Below, in pieces: positions 7,231 to 15,619 of a stretch of DNA of 64,000 nt. The stretch's first letter is position 1. Every line of letters starts with the position of its first letter. The stretch lies in the NCBI RefSeq assembly GCF_951805225.1, contig NZ_OX638201.1:4092001-4156000 (forward strand). Reading direction: 5' to 3'. Source of the stretch: an uncultured Flavobacterium sp. Lineage in GTDB: Bacteria > Bacteroidota > Bacteroidia > Flavobacteriales > Flavobacteriaceae. Both the position numbers and the translations under genes were made by a program. Below the pieces are notes generated by a model. The model was not told the origin of the DNA. It saw only the letters and a program-made list of their open reading frames with translations, and searched no databases.

Positions 7231-9792
7231 ATGAAGTTACAACTTTACATATTACTGCTTTTTATAAGTTTTAAAAGCTTTTCTCAAGCAAAAGATTCTA
7301 TAAAAGATCCCGATAACATTAAAAAAGAAGAATTAAATGAAGTCGTAATTACAGCTTCACGCAGATCCGAAAAAATAATGCGTTCTCCTATAAGTATCGA
7401 GCAATTAAAATCGGCGGAAGCCAAAAAAATGGGTTCGCCAAGTATTTATGAAGCGCTTGAAAATGTAAAAGGAGTTCAGATTATAACACCAAGTTTGGGT
7501 TTTAAAGTGATTAATACGAGAGGTTTTGCTAACTCAACAAACGTTCGTTTTGCACAATTGGTTGACGGAATTGATAATCAGGCGCCACATTTGGGCGCTC
7601 CAATTGCCAACGCACTTGGCGCAAATGATCTCGATATTGACAAAATAGAAATTATTCCGGGAACTGCGGCGGCTTTGTACGGAATGAACGCCATTAATGG
7701 TTTGGCAAATATTCAGACCAAAAATCCTTTTGAATATCAAGGTATCAGTATTCAGCAATTGACTGGCGTAAATCATATTGGAAATATTGATCGGTTTTCA
7801 CCGAAATTATATTCGCAATTTAATTTGCGTATTGCAAAAGCTTTCAATGAAAAATTAGCTTTCAAAATAAATGCTTCAGCTACCGGAGGAACAGATTGGG
7901 TTGCAGATGACAGAACTGATTTGGCTCCAAATGCAAATGCTTCAACCAATTTATATGGAGCAAATAATCCGGCTTACGACGAAGTGAATGGTTATGGAAA
8001 TGAATCGGCAAACAGAAAAACCCTGAACTTAAACGGTAAAAATTATGTTGTTGCCAGAACTGGTTATCGCGAAACTGATATTTCTGATTATGATATTAAA
8101 AACTACAAGGCTGACGTTGGGTTTTATTTCCGACCAAAACAAGGAAACGAATTAGCAGTAACTTATAAAACGGCCTTAATCAATACGATTTATCAACGTT
8201 CAAATCGTTTTAGATTAGACAATTATACTTTAAATCAATTTGCGGTTGATTATCATACGCCAATTTTCCAGGTAAAAGCTTATGCAACAACCGAAAATAC
8301 CGGAGATTCATACAACATGCGTTCATTGGCAGAAAATATGGATCGCGCTTATAAATCTGACGATAAATGGTTTGCAGATTATTCAACAGCTTATAAAAAC
8401 GCCATTACAAATGGAGCTTCTGTAGCTGATGCACACAAAATTGCCAGAACATCATCTGATCAAGGAAGATTTCAGCCTGGAACTCCTGCTTATGAAGAAA
8501 AGAAAAACGAATTGGTCAATATAAACAATTGGGATATTGGCGCCGCTTTACGCGTAAAATCGACTTTGGTTCACGGCGAAGGATTAATTAATTGGGACAA
8601 AGCTTTCTCTTCTTTTTTCGAAAAAATAGAAACAAAATTATTGAGTGGTTTTGATTACAGAAACTACATTATTGTTCCTGACGGAAACTATTTTATCAAT
8701 CCTGTAAGTGCTTCTAAAAACTTAACGTATCAAAAAACAGGCGCTTTTACACAGTTAACTAAAGATTTCTTTCAGGAAAAATTACGTTTAGGAGCCACAA
8801 TAAGAATGGACAAATCGGATTATTTTGATGTGAAATTTACTCCGCAATTTACAGCGGTTTATTCGCCAAAAGAAACTATTAGCTTGAGAGCGTCTTATCA
8901 AAACGGATATCGTTTTCCGAGTATTTTCGAAGGCTTTTCAAATGTAAATAGCGGCGGCGTTAAACGTGTTGGCGGATTACGAATTATGTCCGATGGTATT
9001 TTTGAAAACTCTTATACCAAAGCTTCGATCGATAAATTTCAGTCGCAGGTAAATAGCGATGTAAATACTCTTGGAATAACTCAGGCGCAAGCCATTGAAA
9101 AGAATAAAAATACGATTCAAAAAAATCCGTACACTTATCTGCAACCGGAATTTGTAAAATCTTTCGAATTTGGTTTTAAAGCAATTACATTAAATAAAAA
9201 TCTTTTTATCGATGCTGATTTTTATTACAACTCTTATAAAAATTTCATTGCTCAAGTCGAAGCCAGTATTCCAAATACAACAGATCCTGATAAGATTCCG
9301 ACAGCTTTATATTCAAAAAACACGCAAAATAGATATCGTTTATGGACTAATTCTAAAAGTAAAATTTATAATTACGGAGGAAGTTTAGGTTTGAAATATC
9401 GAATCGACGAAACTTTCACAGCGCTAACAAATTTAACGTACACCAAACTTGACAGAACTGACGATAAAGATGGCTTAGAAGACGGTTTTAATACTCCCGA
9501 ATTTAATGTAAACGGAACTTTAATTGCTCAAAATATCTGGCGAAATCTTGGCGCAAGTGCAACAGCACGATATCAGACTAATTTTGATTATGTATCTTTT
9601 TTGGTTTCAGGAACTGTTCCTGCTTATTGGTCAATGGATGCGCAGGTAAATTATAATTTTAGAAAAACGGGTTTGACAACTAAATTAGGAGGAACCAATA
9701 TTCTAAACAAACCTTATACTTCAATACTTGGCGGACCATCAATTGGCGGATTATATTATTTATCTTTAGTTTGGGAATCTAAGAAAATCTAA
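7231..9792 (+). CDS. TonB-dependent outer-membrane receptor
   Basis: 853-aa outer-membrane transporter. There is a signal peptide (1-19, ending SFSQ), a TonB-box-like stretch EVVITASR (37-44) and a plug domain at about 45-165 (PSIYEALENVKGVQI, VNTRGF, VDGIDNQAPHLG, IEIIPGTAAALYGMNAINGLANI). A long beta-barrel follows, ending in the aromatic strand YYLSLVWESKK. It lacks the N-terminal carboxypeptidase-like domain of SusC proteins and has no SusD neighbour, so it is more likely a siderophore, metal or cofactor receptor than a glycan one. It follows a ModE-type regulator gene and is 19 bp from a lipoprotein gene with a molybdopterin-oxidoreductase-like domain. The ligand is unknown; molybdate, tungstate or a chelate is a guess from context. 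Confidence 0.92.
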   Translation: MKLQLYILLLFISFKSFSQAKDSIKDPDNIKKEELNEVVITASRRSEKIMRSPISIEQLKSAEAKKMGSPSIYEALENVKGVQIITPSLGFKVINTRGFANSTNVRFAQLVDGIDNQAPHLGAPIANALGANDLDIDKIEIIPGTAAALYGMNAINGLANIQTKNPFEYQGISIQQLTGVNHIGNIDRFSPKLYSQFNLRIAKAFNEKLAFKINASATGGTDWVADDRTDLAPNANASTNLYGANNPAYDEVNGYGNESANRKTLNLNGKNYVVARTGYRETDISDYDIKNYKADVGFYFRPKQGNELAVTYKTALINTIYQRSNRFRLDNYTLNQFAVDYHTPIFQVKAYATTENTGDSYNMRSLAENMDRAYKSDDKWFADYSTAYKNAITNGASVADAHKIARTSSDQGRFQPGTPAYEEKKNELVNINNWDIGAALRVKSTLVHGEGLINWDKAFSSFFEKIETKLLSGFDYRNYIIVPDGNYFINPVSASKNLTYQKTGAFTQLTKDFFQEKLRLGATIRMDKSDYFDVKFTPQFTAVYSPKETISLRASYQNGYRFPSIFEGFSNVNSGGVKRVGGLRIMSDGIFENSYTKASIDKFQSQVNSDVNTLGITQAQAIEKNKNTIQKNPYTYLQPEFVKSFEFGFKAITLNKNLFIDADFYYNSYKNFIAQVEASIPNTTDPDKIPTALYSKNTQNRYRLWTNSKSKIYNYGGSLGLKYRIDETFTALTNLTYTKLDRTDDKDGLEDGFNTPEFNVNGTLIAQNIWRNLGASATARYQTNFDYVSFLVSGTVPAYWSMDAQVNYNFRKTGLTTKLGGTNILNKPYTSILGGPSIGGLYYLSLVWESKKI

Positions 9793-9811
9793 AAAAACAA
9801 ACCTTCTTCAT

Positions 9812-10402
9812 ATGAAAACAAAAAACTATTTCTTCGTTCTCTTCATTGCATTTACTTGTGTAATGTGTAATTCTTCAAAAAAAGAAGATAAAATTATTAT
9901 CGAAAAAACTACTTCTACAGAAAAAGAACATCATCACGCACTTTCTGCCGCTGATAGTCTAAAGCTTGTAAATCATGAAATCGAAGTAAAAGGCGATGTT
10001 GAATTTCCGCTACATTTAACGGTTGATTCTTTGCAAAAAATGAAAGTTGCCACAATTTCAAATTTCAAAATAATTGGAAAAGATGGTTCTGTAAAAAAAG
10101 ACGATAAAATTTGTAAAGGTGTTCTATTGAAAGATATTTTAGAGAAAGCCAAAATCAAACAAAACGGTCATAAAGATCGAAATTTCTATATTGTCGCAAG
10201 AGCTTCAGACGATTATAAAGCGACATTTTCGTGGGCAGAAATTTTCAATAATCCAACCGGAGAAAACACTTATGTTCTTTTTGAAGAAAACGGAAAACCG
10301 GTTAAAAATGGAGAAATGATTTTGATTTGTAAAAACGATATTAAAACTGGGCCACGTCATGTTTATTGGCTCAAAACTATTGAAGTTTATAAGGTCAAAT
10401 AG
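9812..10402 (+). CDS. Lipoprotein with molybdopterin-oxidoreductase-like domain
   Basis: 196-aa exported protein. The hydrophobic N-terminus ends CVMCNSS with a probable lipid-attachment Cys19. A His/Lys-rich linker (EKEHHHALSAADSL, about 38-51) is followed by a domain resembling the oxidoreductase molybdopterin-binding fold (PF00174): LHLTVDSLQKM, GVLLKDILEKAKI, FYIVARASDDYKATFSWAEIF, MILICKNDIKTGPRHVYWLKTIEV. The cofactor-ligating Cys of sulfite-oxidase-type enzymes is not evident, so it may bind rather than catalyse. It is in a likely operon with the preceding TonB receptor. Confidence 0.75.
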   Translation: MKTKNYFFVLFIAFTCVMCNSSKKEDKIIIEKTTSTEKEHHHALSAADSLKLVNHEIEVKGDVEFPLHLTVDSLQKMKVATISNFKIIGKDGSVKKDDKICKGVLLKDILEKAKIKQNGHKDRNFYIVARASDDYKATFSWAEIFNNPTGENTYVLFEENGKPVKNGEMILICKNDIKTGPRHVYWLKTIEVYKVK

Positions 10403-10465
10403 CTTTTTTTAAGATACAAAGGTTCAAAGCAACATAGGCTCAAAGACTTTGTGTTTAAAAATTTT

Positions 10466-10609
10466 AACCGCAAAGCACGCAAAGTTTTTTTTTGCTGTGG
10501 ATTACAATTAGTAAACACAAAGTTCGCAAAGCTTTATCAACAAAAAGCTTTGCGAACTTTGCGTTAGTATAAAACAATCTATAAAAAAATCTTTGCGTGC
10601 TTTGCGGTT
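10466..10609. repeat. Nested inverted repeat, family F
   Basis: The outer perfect 19-bp arms AACCGCAAAGCACGCAAAG (10466-10484) and its complement (10591-10609) enclose an inner pair: CACAAAGTTCGCAAAGCTTT (10516-10535) against AAAGCTTTGCGAACTTTG (from 10544). The element fills most of the 368-bp gap before ftsX, which otherwise holds only short CAAAGGTTCA-type words and no gene. Confidence 0.88.
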
Positions 10610-10770
10610 AAATCAAATTTCAAAGCTCAAAATCGCAAAAGTTCAAAGCTACAAAGGGTTTTAATGTTGATTCTTTTGATCTTTAATTGTACATTTATGG
10701 GATAAAAGTTCGTTATTAACTTTAAATAAAGAAATACTTTATTATTTTTACCACATAATTTAAGCAAACT

Positions 10771-11646
10771 ATGAGTTCTAACTTTGATAAATTTCAAAAG
10801 CGCAGGTTAATTTCCTCTTATTTTTCGGTTGTATTAAGTGTTTTCTTGGTTTTATTCCTTTTGGGAGTACTAGGATTATTCATTATCAATTCTAAAAAAT
10901 TGGCAAATGATTTTAAAGAAAAAATCGCAATGACGGTTTTCTTTAAAAATGAAGCCAATGATAGTGTGATAAAAGCATTCAACACTGAATTAAAAAGGGC
11001 GCCTTTTGCAAGATCTTATGCTTATGTTTCTAAAGAAAAAGCTGCAAAAGAGCACACAGATATCATTGGAGAAGATTTCTTAACCTTTTTGGGAGAAAAT
11101 CCATTATTGAATTCATATGACATTCACTTAAAAGCTGATTATGTTGAAAGAGATAGTATTTCGAAAATCGAAAGCACTCTGAGACAAAACACCATGATTG
11201 AAGATATTGTTTATGACAAACAATTGGTAAATCTGGTAAACGACAACATCAAAAAAGTAAGTATGTGGATTTTGATTATAAGCGGTTTCCTTGCGATAAT
11301 TGCGGTTTTATTAATCAATAGTTCATTACGTTTATCAATTCACTCCAATCGTTTTATCATTAAAACCATGCAAATGGTTGGCGCAACAAAATCGTTTATC
11401 CGTAAACCTTTTGTAATGCGTAGCGTAAAATTAGGAATGTTAGGTGCCGGATTAGCTATCATCGCTTTAATTGCACTTTTACTTTATGTAGAATCAAATT
11501 TCCCGGGATTAGGAATCTTAGAAGATAAAGCATTAATTGGATTGGTATTATTAGCTGTATTTGGTTTAGGTGTTTTAATTACCTGGGTAAGTACACACTT
11601 TGCAACACAACGTTTCTTGAATTTAAGAACTGACGATTTATACTAA
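10771..11646 (+). CDS. ftsX: Cell-division protein FtsX
   Basis: 291-aa permease-like membrane protein that works with the ATPase FtsE to activate septal peptidoglycan hydrolases. It has a cytoplasmic N-terminus (FDKFQKRRLISSYF), TM1 at about 19-40, and an extracytoplasmic domain (41-160) with KIAMTVFFKN and ENPLLNSYDIHL. Three C-terminal helices carry the FtsX-domain signature LRLSIHSNRFIIKTMQMVGATKSFIRKPF (182-210). The length is normal for Bacteroidota. ftsE is not adjacent, as is usual in this group. It heads a run of same-strand genes (DUF3098, uppP, truB). Confidence 0.95.
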   Translation: MSSNFDKFQKRRLISSYFSVVLSVFLVLFLLGVLGLFIINSKKLANDFKEKIAMTVFFKNEANDSVIKAFNTELKRAPFARSYAYVSKEKAAKEHTDIIGEDFLTFLGENPLLNSYDIHLKADYVERDSISKIESTLRQNTMIEDIVYDKQLVNLVNDNIKKVSMWILIISGFLAIIAVLLINSSLRLSIHSNRFIIKTMQMVGATKSFIRKPFVMRSVKLGMLGAGLAIIALIALLLYVESNFPGLGILEDKALIGLVLLAVFGLGVLITWVSTHFATQRFLNLRTDDLY

Positions 11647-11693
11647 TTTCAGATTTTAGATTAAAATATAAACTCATATAAAATAGAGGATAA

Positions 11694-11717
11694 GATCGCT
11701 TCGTTCCTCGCAATGAC
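11694..11717. repeat. Half copy of REP-like family C
   Basis: GATCGCTTCGTTCCTCGCAA plus TGAC, a single arm of the repeat seen at 3322-3399 and 38735-38817. It ends 3 bp before the start codon of the DUF3098 gene, so that gene's translation-initiation region consists of repeat sequence. Confidence 0.7.
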
Positions 11718-11720
11718 AAA

Positions 11721-11975
11721 ATGAAAAACAATACTAATACTACAGAACAACCGCAAAAACAAGAATTCCTTTTTGACGGTATCAACTACAAAATTCTTTT
11801 AATTGGAATTGGAGTTATCGCCTTAGGTTTCATCCTAATGTCTGGCGGAGGAAGCGATAATCCGAATGTTTTTAATGAAGATGTTTTTAGTTTTAGACGT
11901 ATTCGTTTAGCTCCAACAACTGTTTTGATTGGTTTTGGAATCACTATTTATTCTATTTTCAAAAAATCTAAATAG
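11721..11975 (+). CDS. DUF3098 family membrane protein
   Basis: 84-aa protein with a short polar N-terminus (MKNNTNTTEQPQKQ) and two TM helices (about 29-44 and 66-80). The conserved loop MSGGGSDNPNVFNEDVFSFRRIRLAP between them is the hallmark of DUF3098. The family is found next to ftsX in Bacteroidota, as here, which suggests a link to cell division or the envelope; its biochemical function is unknown. The start codon is abutted by a half REP-like repeat. Confidence 0.88.
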   Translation: MKNNTNTTEQPQKQEFLFDGINYKILLIGIGVIALGFILMSGGGSDNPNVFNEDVFSFRRIRLAPTTVLIGFGITIYSIFKKSK

Positions 11976-12082
11976 ACTTTCTTTAGACTGCTTAGACAAC
12001 TTAGATCTTTAGATTATTAGATTAATCTCTTTAAAAAAGTCTGACATTTAAGAAGTTTAATTAATCTAACAATCTAAATTAA

Positions 12083-12889
12083 ATGAATACATTACAAGCT
12101 ATCATTCTAGCCATTATTGAAGGAATTACAGAATTTTTACCTGTTTCTTCAACTGGTCACATGGTTATTGCGTCTTCCTTTATGGGAATTGCAAAAGACG
12201 ATTTTACAAAACTTTTCGAAATAGTGATTCAATTGGCAGCAATTTTATCTGTTGTCGTTATCTATTGGAAAAAATTCTTTGACTTTAGCAGAATACAATT
12301 TTACATCAAATTAATTATTGCCGTTATTCCAGCTTTAATTATTGGTGGGCTTTTCAAAAAACATATTGAAGCAATGTTAGAAACGCCTATTTTTATTGCA
12401 GTTATACTTTTACTAGGTGGAGTTATTTTGATTTTTGTAGATAAATGGTTTACGAATCCGACTATAAATGATGACGTAGAAATAAGCAATAAAAAAGCTT
12501 TTTTAATTGGCTGCTATCAAACACTAGCCGTTATTTTTCCAGGATTAAGCCGAAGTGCTGCAACAATAATTGGTGGAATGCAACAAGGATTAACCCGAAA
12601 AACAGCAGCAGAATTTTCATTTTTCCTAGCTGTTCCAACGATGATGGCTGCAACCGTAAAAAGCATTTATGATGTTTATAAAGATTCCCCAGAAGTTTTA
12701 AGTACAGATAATTTAGGAATATTAGCTATCGGAAACATTGTTGCTTTTATAGTAGCTTACGCGTCAATAAAATTTTTCATTGGATTTCTAACTAAAAATG
12801 GCTTTAAATTTTTCGGATATTATCGTATAATTCTTGGTATTGCATTATTGATAATTCACTTTTTCATACACCCTTTATCAGTAAGCTAA
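12083..12889 (+). CDS. uppP: Undecaprenyl-diphosphatase
   Basis: 268-aa polytopic membrane enzyme that dephosphorylates undecaprenyl pyrophosphate to recycle the lipid carrier for cell-wall synthesis. Both family motifs are visible: EGITEFLPVSSTGHM (13-27) and FPGLSRSAATI (about 152-162) with the catalytic Arg/Ser. Six to seven further hydrophobic helices are present. Its stop overlaps the truB start by 1 nt (TAATG), so the two are coupled. The start codon is preceded by repeated AATCTAA words. Confidence 0.97.
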   Translation: MNTLQAIILAIIEGITEFLPVSSTGHMVIASSFMGIAKDDFTKLFEIVIQLAAILSVVVIYWKKFFDFSRIQFYIKLIIAVIPALIIGGLFKKHIEAMLETPIFIAVILLLGGVILIFVDKWFTNPTINDDVEISNKKAFLIGCYQTLAVIFPGLSRSAATIIGGMQQGLTRKTAAEFSFFLAVPTMMAATVKSIYDVYKDSPEVLSTDNLGILAIGNIVAFIVAYASIKFFIGFLTKNGFKFFGYYRIILGIALLIIHFFIHPLSVS

Positions 12890-13584
12890 TGACACCTGAA
12901 GAATATTTAGAAGGACAAGTTTTATTGATTGACAAACCTTTAAAATGGAGTTCGTTTCAAGCTGTCAATAAATTAAAATACCTTTTGATTAATAAAGTTG
13001 GACTTCCAAAAAAGTTCAAAATTGGTCACGCCGGAACTTTAGATCCTTTGGCAACCGGATTATTATTGATTTGTACAGGAAAATTTACCAAAAGAATTTC
13101 GGAACTTCAAGGTCAAGCCAAAGAATATACGGGAACTTTTTATATTGGAGCCACTACTCCATCTTATGATTTGGAAACTGAAATCGATGAGACTTTTCCA
13201 ACTTCTCATATTGATGAAGCTTTAATTCACGAAACGGTAAAACAATTTCTAGGCGAAATTGATCAAAAACCACCTATTTTTTCTGCGATTAAAAAAGATG
13301 GCGTTCGTTTATACGAACATGCCCGCGCAGGAGAAACGGTAGAAATTGCAAGCAGAAAAACAACCATACACGAATTTGAAATTACCCGAATTGCATTACC
13401 CGAAATTGATTTTAGAGTAGTTTGCAGTAAAGGAACTTATATTCGCTCTCTGGCTTTTGATTTTGGAAAAGCGATGAATTCAGGTTCGCACTTAACGGTT
13501 TTACGCCGAACTAAAATTGGCGATTATGACGTAAAAAATGCAATTGATATTACTTTATTTGAAGAAAGTCTGAATCTGAAATAA
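12889..13584 (+). CDS. truB: tRNA pseudouridine(55) synthase TruB
   Basis: 231-aa enzyme that isomerises U55 to pseudouridine in the T-loop of tRNAs. The catalytic Asp is D52 in GHAGTLDPLATGLLLI. Other family landmarks are KPLKWSSFQAVNKLK (16-30), YTGTFYIGATTPSYDLETE, QKPPIFSAIKKDGVRLYEHAR and CSKGTYIRSLAFDFG. The C-terminal PUA domain is absent, which is usual for the short flavobacterial form. It is translationally coupled to uppP through a 1-nt overlap. Confidence 0.96.
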   Translation: MTPEEYLEGQVLLIDKPLKWSSFQAVNKLKYLLINKVGLPKKFKIGHAGTLDPLATGLLLICTGKFTKRISELQGQAKEYTGTFYIGATTPSYDLETEIDETFPTSHIDEALIHETVKQFLGEIDQKPPIFSAIKKDGVRLYEHARAGETVEIASRKTTIHEFEITRIALPEIDFRVVCSKGTYIRSLAFDFGKAMNSGSHLTVLRRTKIGDYDVKNAIDITLFEESLNLK

Positions 13585-13593
13585 AAAAACAAA

Positions 13594-13629
13594 AGCACAT
13601 TACAAAATAAGACAATAGTATAATGTGCT
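13594..13629 (-). terminator. Minus-strand terminator in the truB/thioredoxin-like gap
   Basis: Perfect 9-bp stem AGCACATTA (13594-13602) / TAATGTGCT (13621-13629), followed on the minus strand by TTTGTTTTTTT. There is no T tract on the plus strand, so it should end leftward transcription. It lies 47 bp beyond the small frame at 13677-13754. Confidence 0.65.
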
Positions 13630-13676
13630 CACTTCTTAACTAAAGTACAGTTATTCCACGCTTGACCCTTTTGGAA

Positions 13677-13754
13677 TTAATAGTGAGGTATGTTTTTTCC
13701 GCCAAACAATAAACCTGAAATAAAATCGTAAAACTTGTCGAATAACTTTTTCAT
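13677..13754 (-). CDS. Candidate 25-aa small protein
   Basis: ATG at 13754 opens a 25-codon frame reading MKKLFDKFYDFISGLLFGGK plus NIPHY, ending TAA. The peptide is amphipathic and basic with a hydrophobic centre. A well-formed minus-strand terminator 47 bp downstream suggests a transcript here. I recognise no family, and no clear promoter is seen in the 208 bp between it and the thioredoxin-like gene, so it could be read-through from that gene or a chance frame. This is the only gene-like content of the 378-bp gap. Confidence 0.35.
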   Translation of the reverse strand: MKKLFDKFYDFISGLLFGGKNIPHY

Positions 13755-13962
13755 GATAGTGTATTTTTAATTGTTAGATATTAAATAAACACCAATAAAA
13801 AGAGCAAGTCAAATAGTAAATAGTAGAAGTGGGATTATATCAGCAAGTTACAAAATATTTATCCCACAGAAAAACATTTTAATACATTTTTTACTGTCAA
13901 AATACTTATTTTCAGTCAATTGCCCGAAAAATATAGCGTTTCAACGATTTTTTTTCTATAAA

Positions 13963-14580
13963 TTATAATCGATTATATTTGATATTCTCCATTATTTCAA
14001 CCAATTCTTTCTGAACAGAAACTCCTTTATCTGCCAAATACCATAATTGTAAGTCGGTTTTGATTTTTTCGTCAATAACTCCAAACTCTTTTTTATAGTT
14101 TGTGATTAATTCAGTTGCGCCTTTTGGTCTTGGTCCCCAATCTGCACGAACAATTCCGGCTTCTTTACAAATTACGATAAGTTTTGGTATCGCTCTTCCG
14201 CCATTCGTTAGATAATGATTCATTAAATCGTCATTCTGATCGCGAAGTACAATTCTAAGATCTATCTTTTTATTCGATTCATGCGCCATTTTCTCAATAA
14301 TAGGTAATATTTGAGCAGCGTCGCCACACCAACCTTCAGATATTACGAGCCAAATGTAATGGTTGTCTAAGTTTTGTAGTTTTGAAATTACTTCTTCAGA
14401 AATCTTGATTGTTTTTTCTAACCGATTCATTCTGACTTCATTCAGGCTTGTATAATGCGTTAAACTTTCAGATTGTTCGCTTCCTGTTGATTTTCCTTCA
14501 GACAATAAATCAGTAACTAATTTTCTATATTCTGCATAAGAATAACTGTGGAATAATGCTTTGGCTACAATACTTTTCAT
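13963..14580 (-). CDS. Thioredoxin-like family protein (CGDA active-site variant)
   Basis: 205-aa cytoplasmic protein without a signal peptide. The C-terminal two thirds has a thioredoxin fold: IWLVISEGWCGDAAQILPIIEKM with the motif at C85-G-D-A88, and a cis-proline region GRAIPKLIVI at about residue 130. The second Cys of the canonical CxxC is replaced by Ala, so it cannot work as a dithiol oxidoreductase. Such CGDA proteins (thioredoxin_9-like) are common in Bacteroidota, with unknown role. It is a single gene on the minus strand, convergent with truB. Confidence 0.85.
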   Translation of the reverse strand: MKSIVAKALFHSYSYAEYRKLVTDLLSEGKSTGSEQSESLTHYTSLNEVRMNRLEKTIKISEEVISKLQNLDNHYIWLVISEGWCGDAAQILPIIEKMAHESNKKIDLRIVLRDQNDDLMNHYLTNGGRAIPKLIVICKEAGIVRADWGPRPKGATELITNYKKEFGVIDEKIKTDLQLWYLADKGVSVQKELVEIMENIKYNRL

Positions 14581-14719
14581 ACCTGTTTCGTTTTGAATAT
14601 GATAAATTTACAAATTAAAAGTAAACGCAAGAATGACATTTATCAGATTCAACTGAAATAAATTACAAAAGCTTTATTTCCTTAAAAAGAAAAGAGCAAT
14701 TAATTTTTTGTAAACATTA

Positions 14720-14749
14720 TTTTTAAAAATCAGAATATGTCTATATTTG
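14720..14749 (+). promoter_or_regulatory. Putative promoter of pyrH
   Basis: TTTTT at 14720-14724, 17 nt, then TATATTTG at 14742-14749, a match to the Bacteroidota -7 element TAnnTTTG. It is placed 22 bp upstream of the pyrH start. Confidence 0.6.
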
Positions 14750-14771
14750 CACAAATTAACGCAACACAAAC

Positions 14772-15479
14772 ATGAAATATAAAAGAATTCTTCTAAAACT
14801 TAGCGGCGAAGCCTTAATGGGTGATTTACAATACGGAATTGACCCTAAAAGATTAGCCGAATATGCTGAAGAAATTAAGCAAATTCACAGTAAAGGAGTA
14901 GAAATTGCTATTGTTATTGGAGGAGGAAATATTTTTAGAGGCGTTGCAGGTGCAAGCGCAGGTATGGATAGAGTACAAGGCGATTATATGGGAATGCTTG
15001 CAACCGTAATTAACGGAATGGCTTTACAAGGCGCACTTGAAGACAGAGGAATGAAAACGCGTTTACAAACTGCTTTGAAAATGGAATCTATTGCAGAACC
15101 ATATATTAAAAGAAGAGCAGATCGTCACCTTGAAAAAGGAAGAATCGTAATTTTTGGAGCCGGAACCGGAAATCCATATTTCACAACTGATACTGCAGCG
15201 GTTTTAAGAGGAATCGAAATCAATGCTGATGTAATCCTAAAAGGAACTCGTGTTGATGGTGTTTACGATTGTGATCCGGAGAAAAATGCTTCGGCAGTAA
15301 AATTTGATTTCATTTCGTTTGACGATGTTCTTAAAAAAGGACTTAACGTAATGGATACAACTGCTTTCACTCTAAGCCAGGAAAACAAATTGCCAATCGT
15401 TGTTTTTGATATGAACAAAATTGGTAACCTTTTGAAAATCTGTGAAGGCGAAAACATAGGAACAGTAGTTAACGTATAA
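14772..15479 (+). CDS. pyrH: UMP kinase
   Basis: 235-aa amino-acid-kinase-fold enzyme that phosphorylates UMP to UDP in pyrimidine nucleotide synthesis. Seen are KLSGEALMG (8-16), the nucleotide-binding glycine loop VIGGGNIFRG (48-57), GDYMGMLATVINGMAL, and GAGTGNPYFTTDTAAVLR near residue 135. The length is typical of the bacterial hexameric enzyme. It is followed by frr on the same strand after 140 bp, the usual pyrH-frr order. Confidence 0.97.
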   Translation: MKYKRILLKLSGEALMGDLQYGIDPKRLAEYAEEIKQIHSKGVEIAIVIGGGNIFRGVAGASAGMDRVQGDYMGMLATVINGMALQGALEDRGMKTRLQTALKMESIAEPYIKRRADRHLEKGRIVIFGAGTGNPYFTTDTAAVLRGIEINADVILKGTRVDGVYDCDPEKNASAVKFDFISFDDVLKKGLNVMDTTAFTLSQENKLPIVVFDMNKIGNLLKICEGENIGTVVNV

Positions 15480-15619
15480 ACTGCTTTGATTGTTAGATTT
15501 CTATAAATTTTGACAATCATTTTACATTCAAAAAAAAAACAAAAAAACATATTAGTTAGTAAATTAGAGGAATCATTTTTTAAAAACGAATCGTCTAAAA
15601 ATCTAAAAATCTAAAAAAA

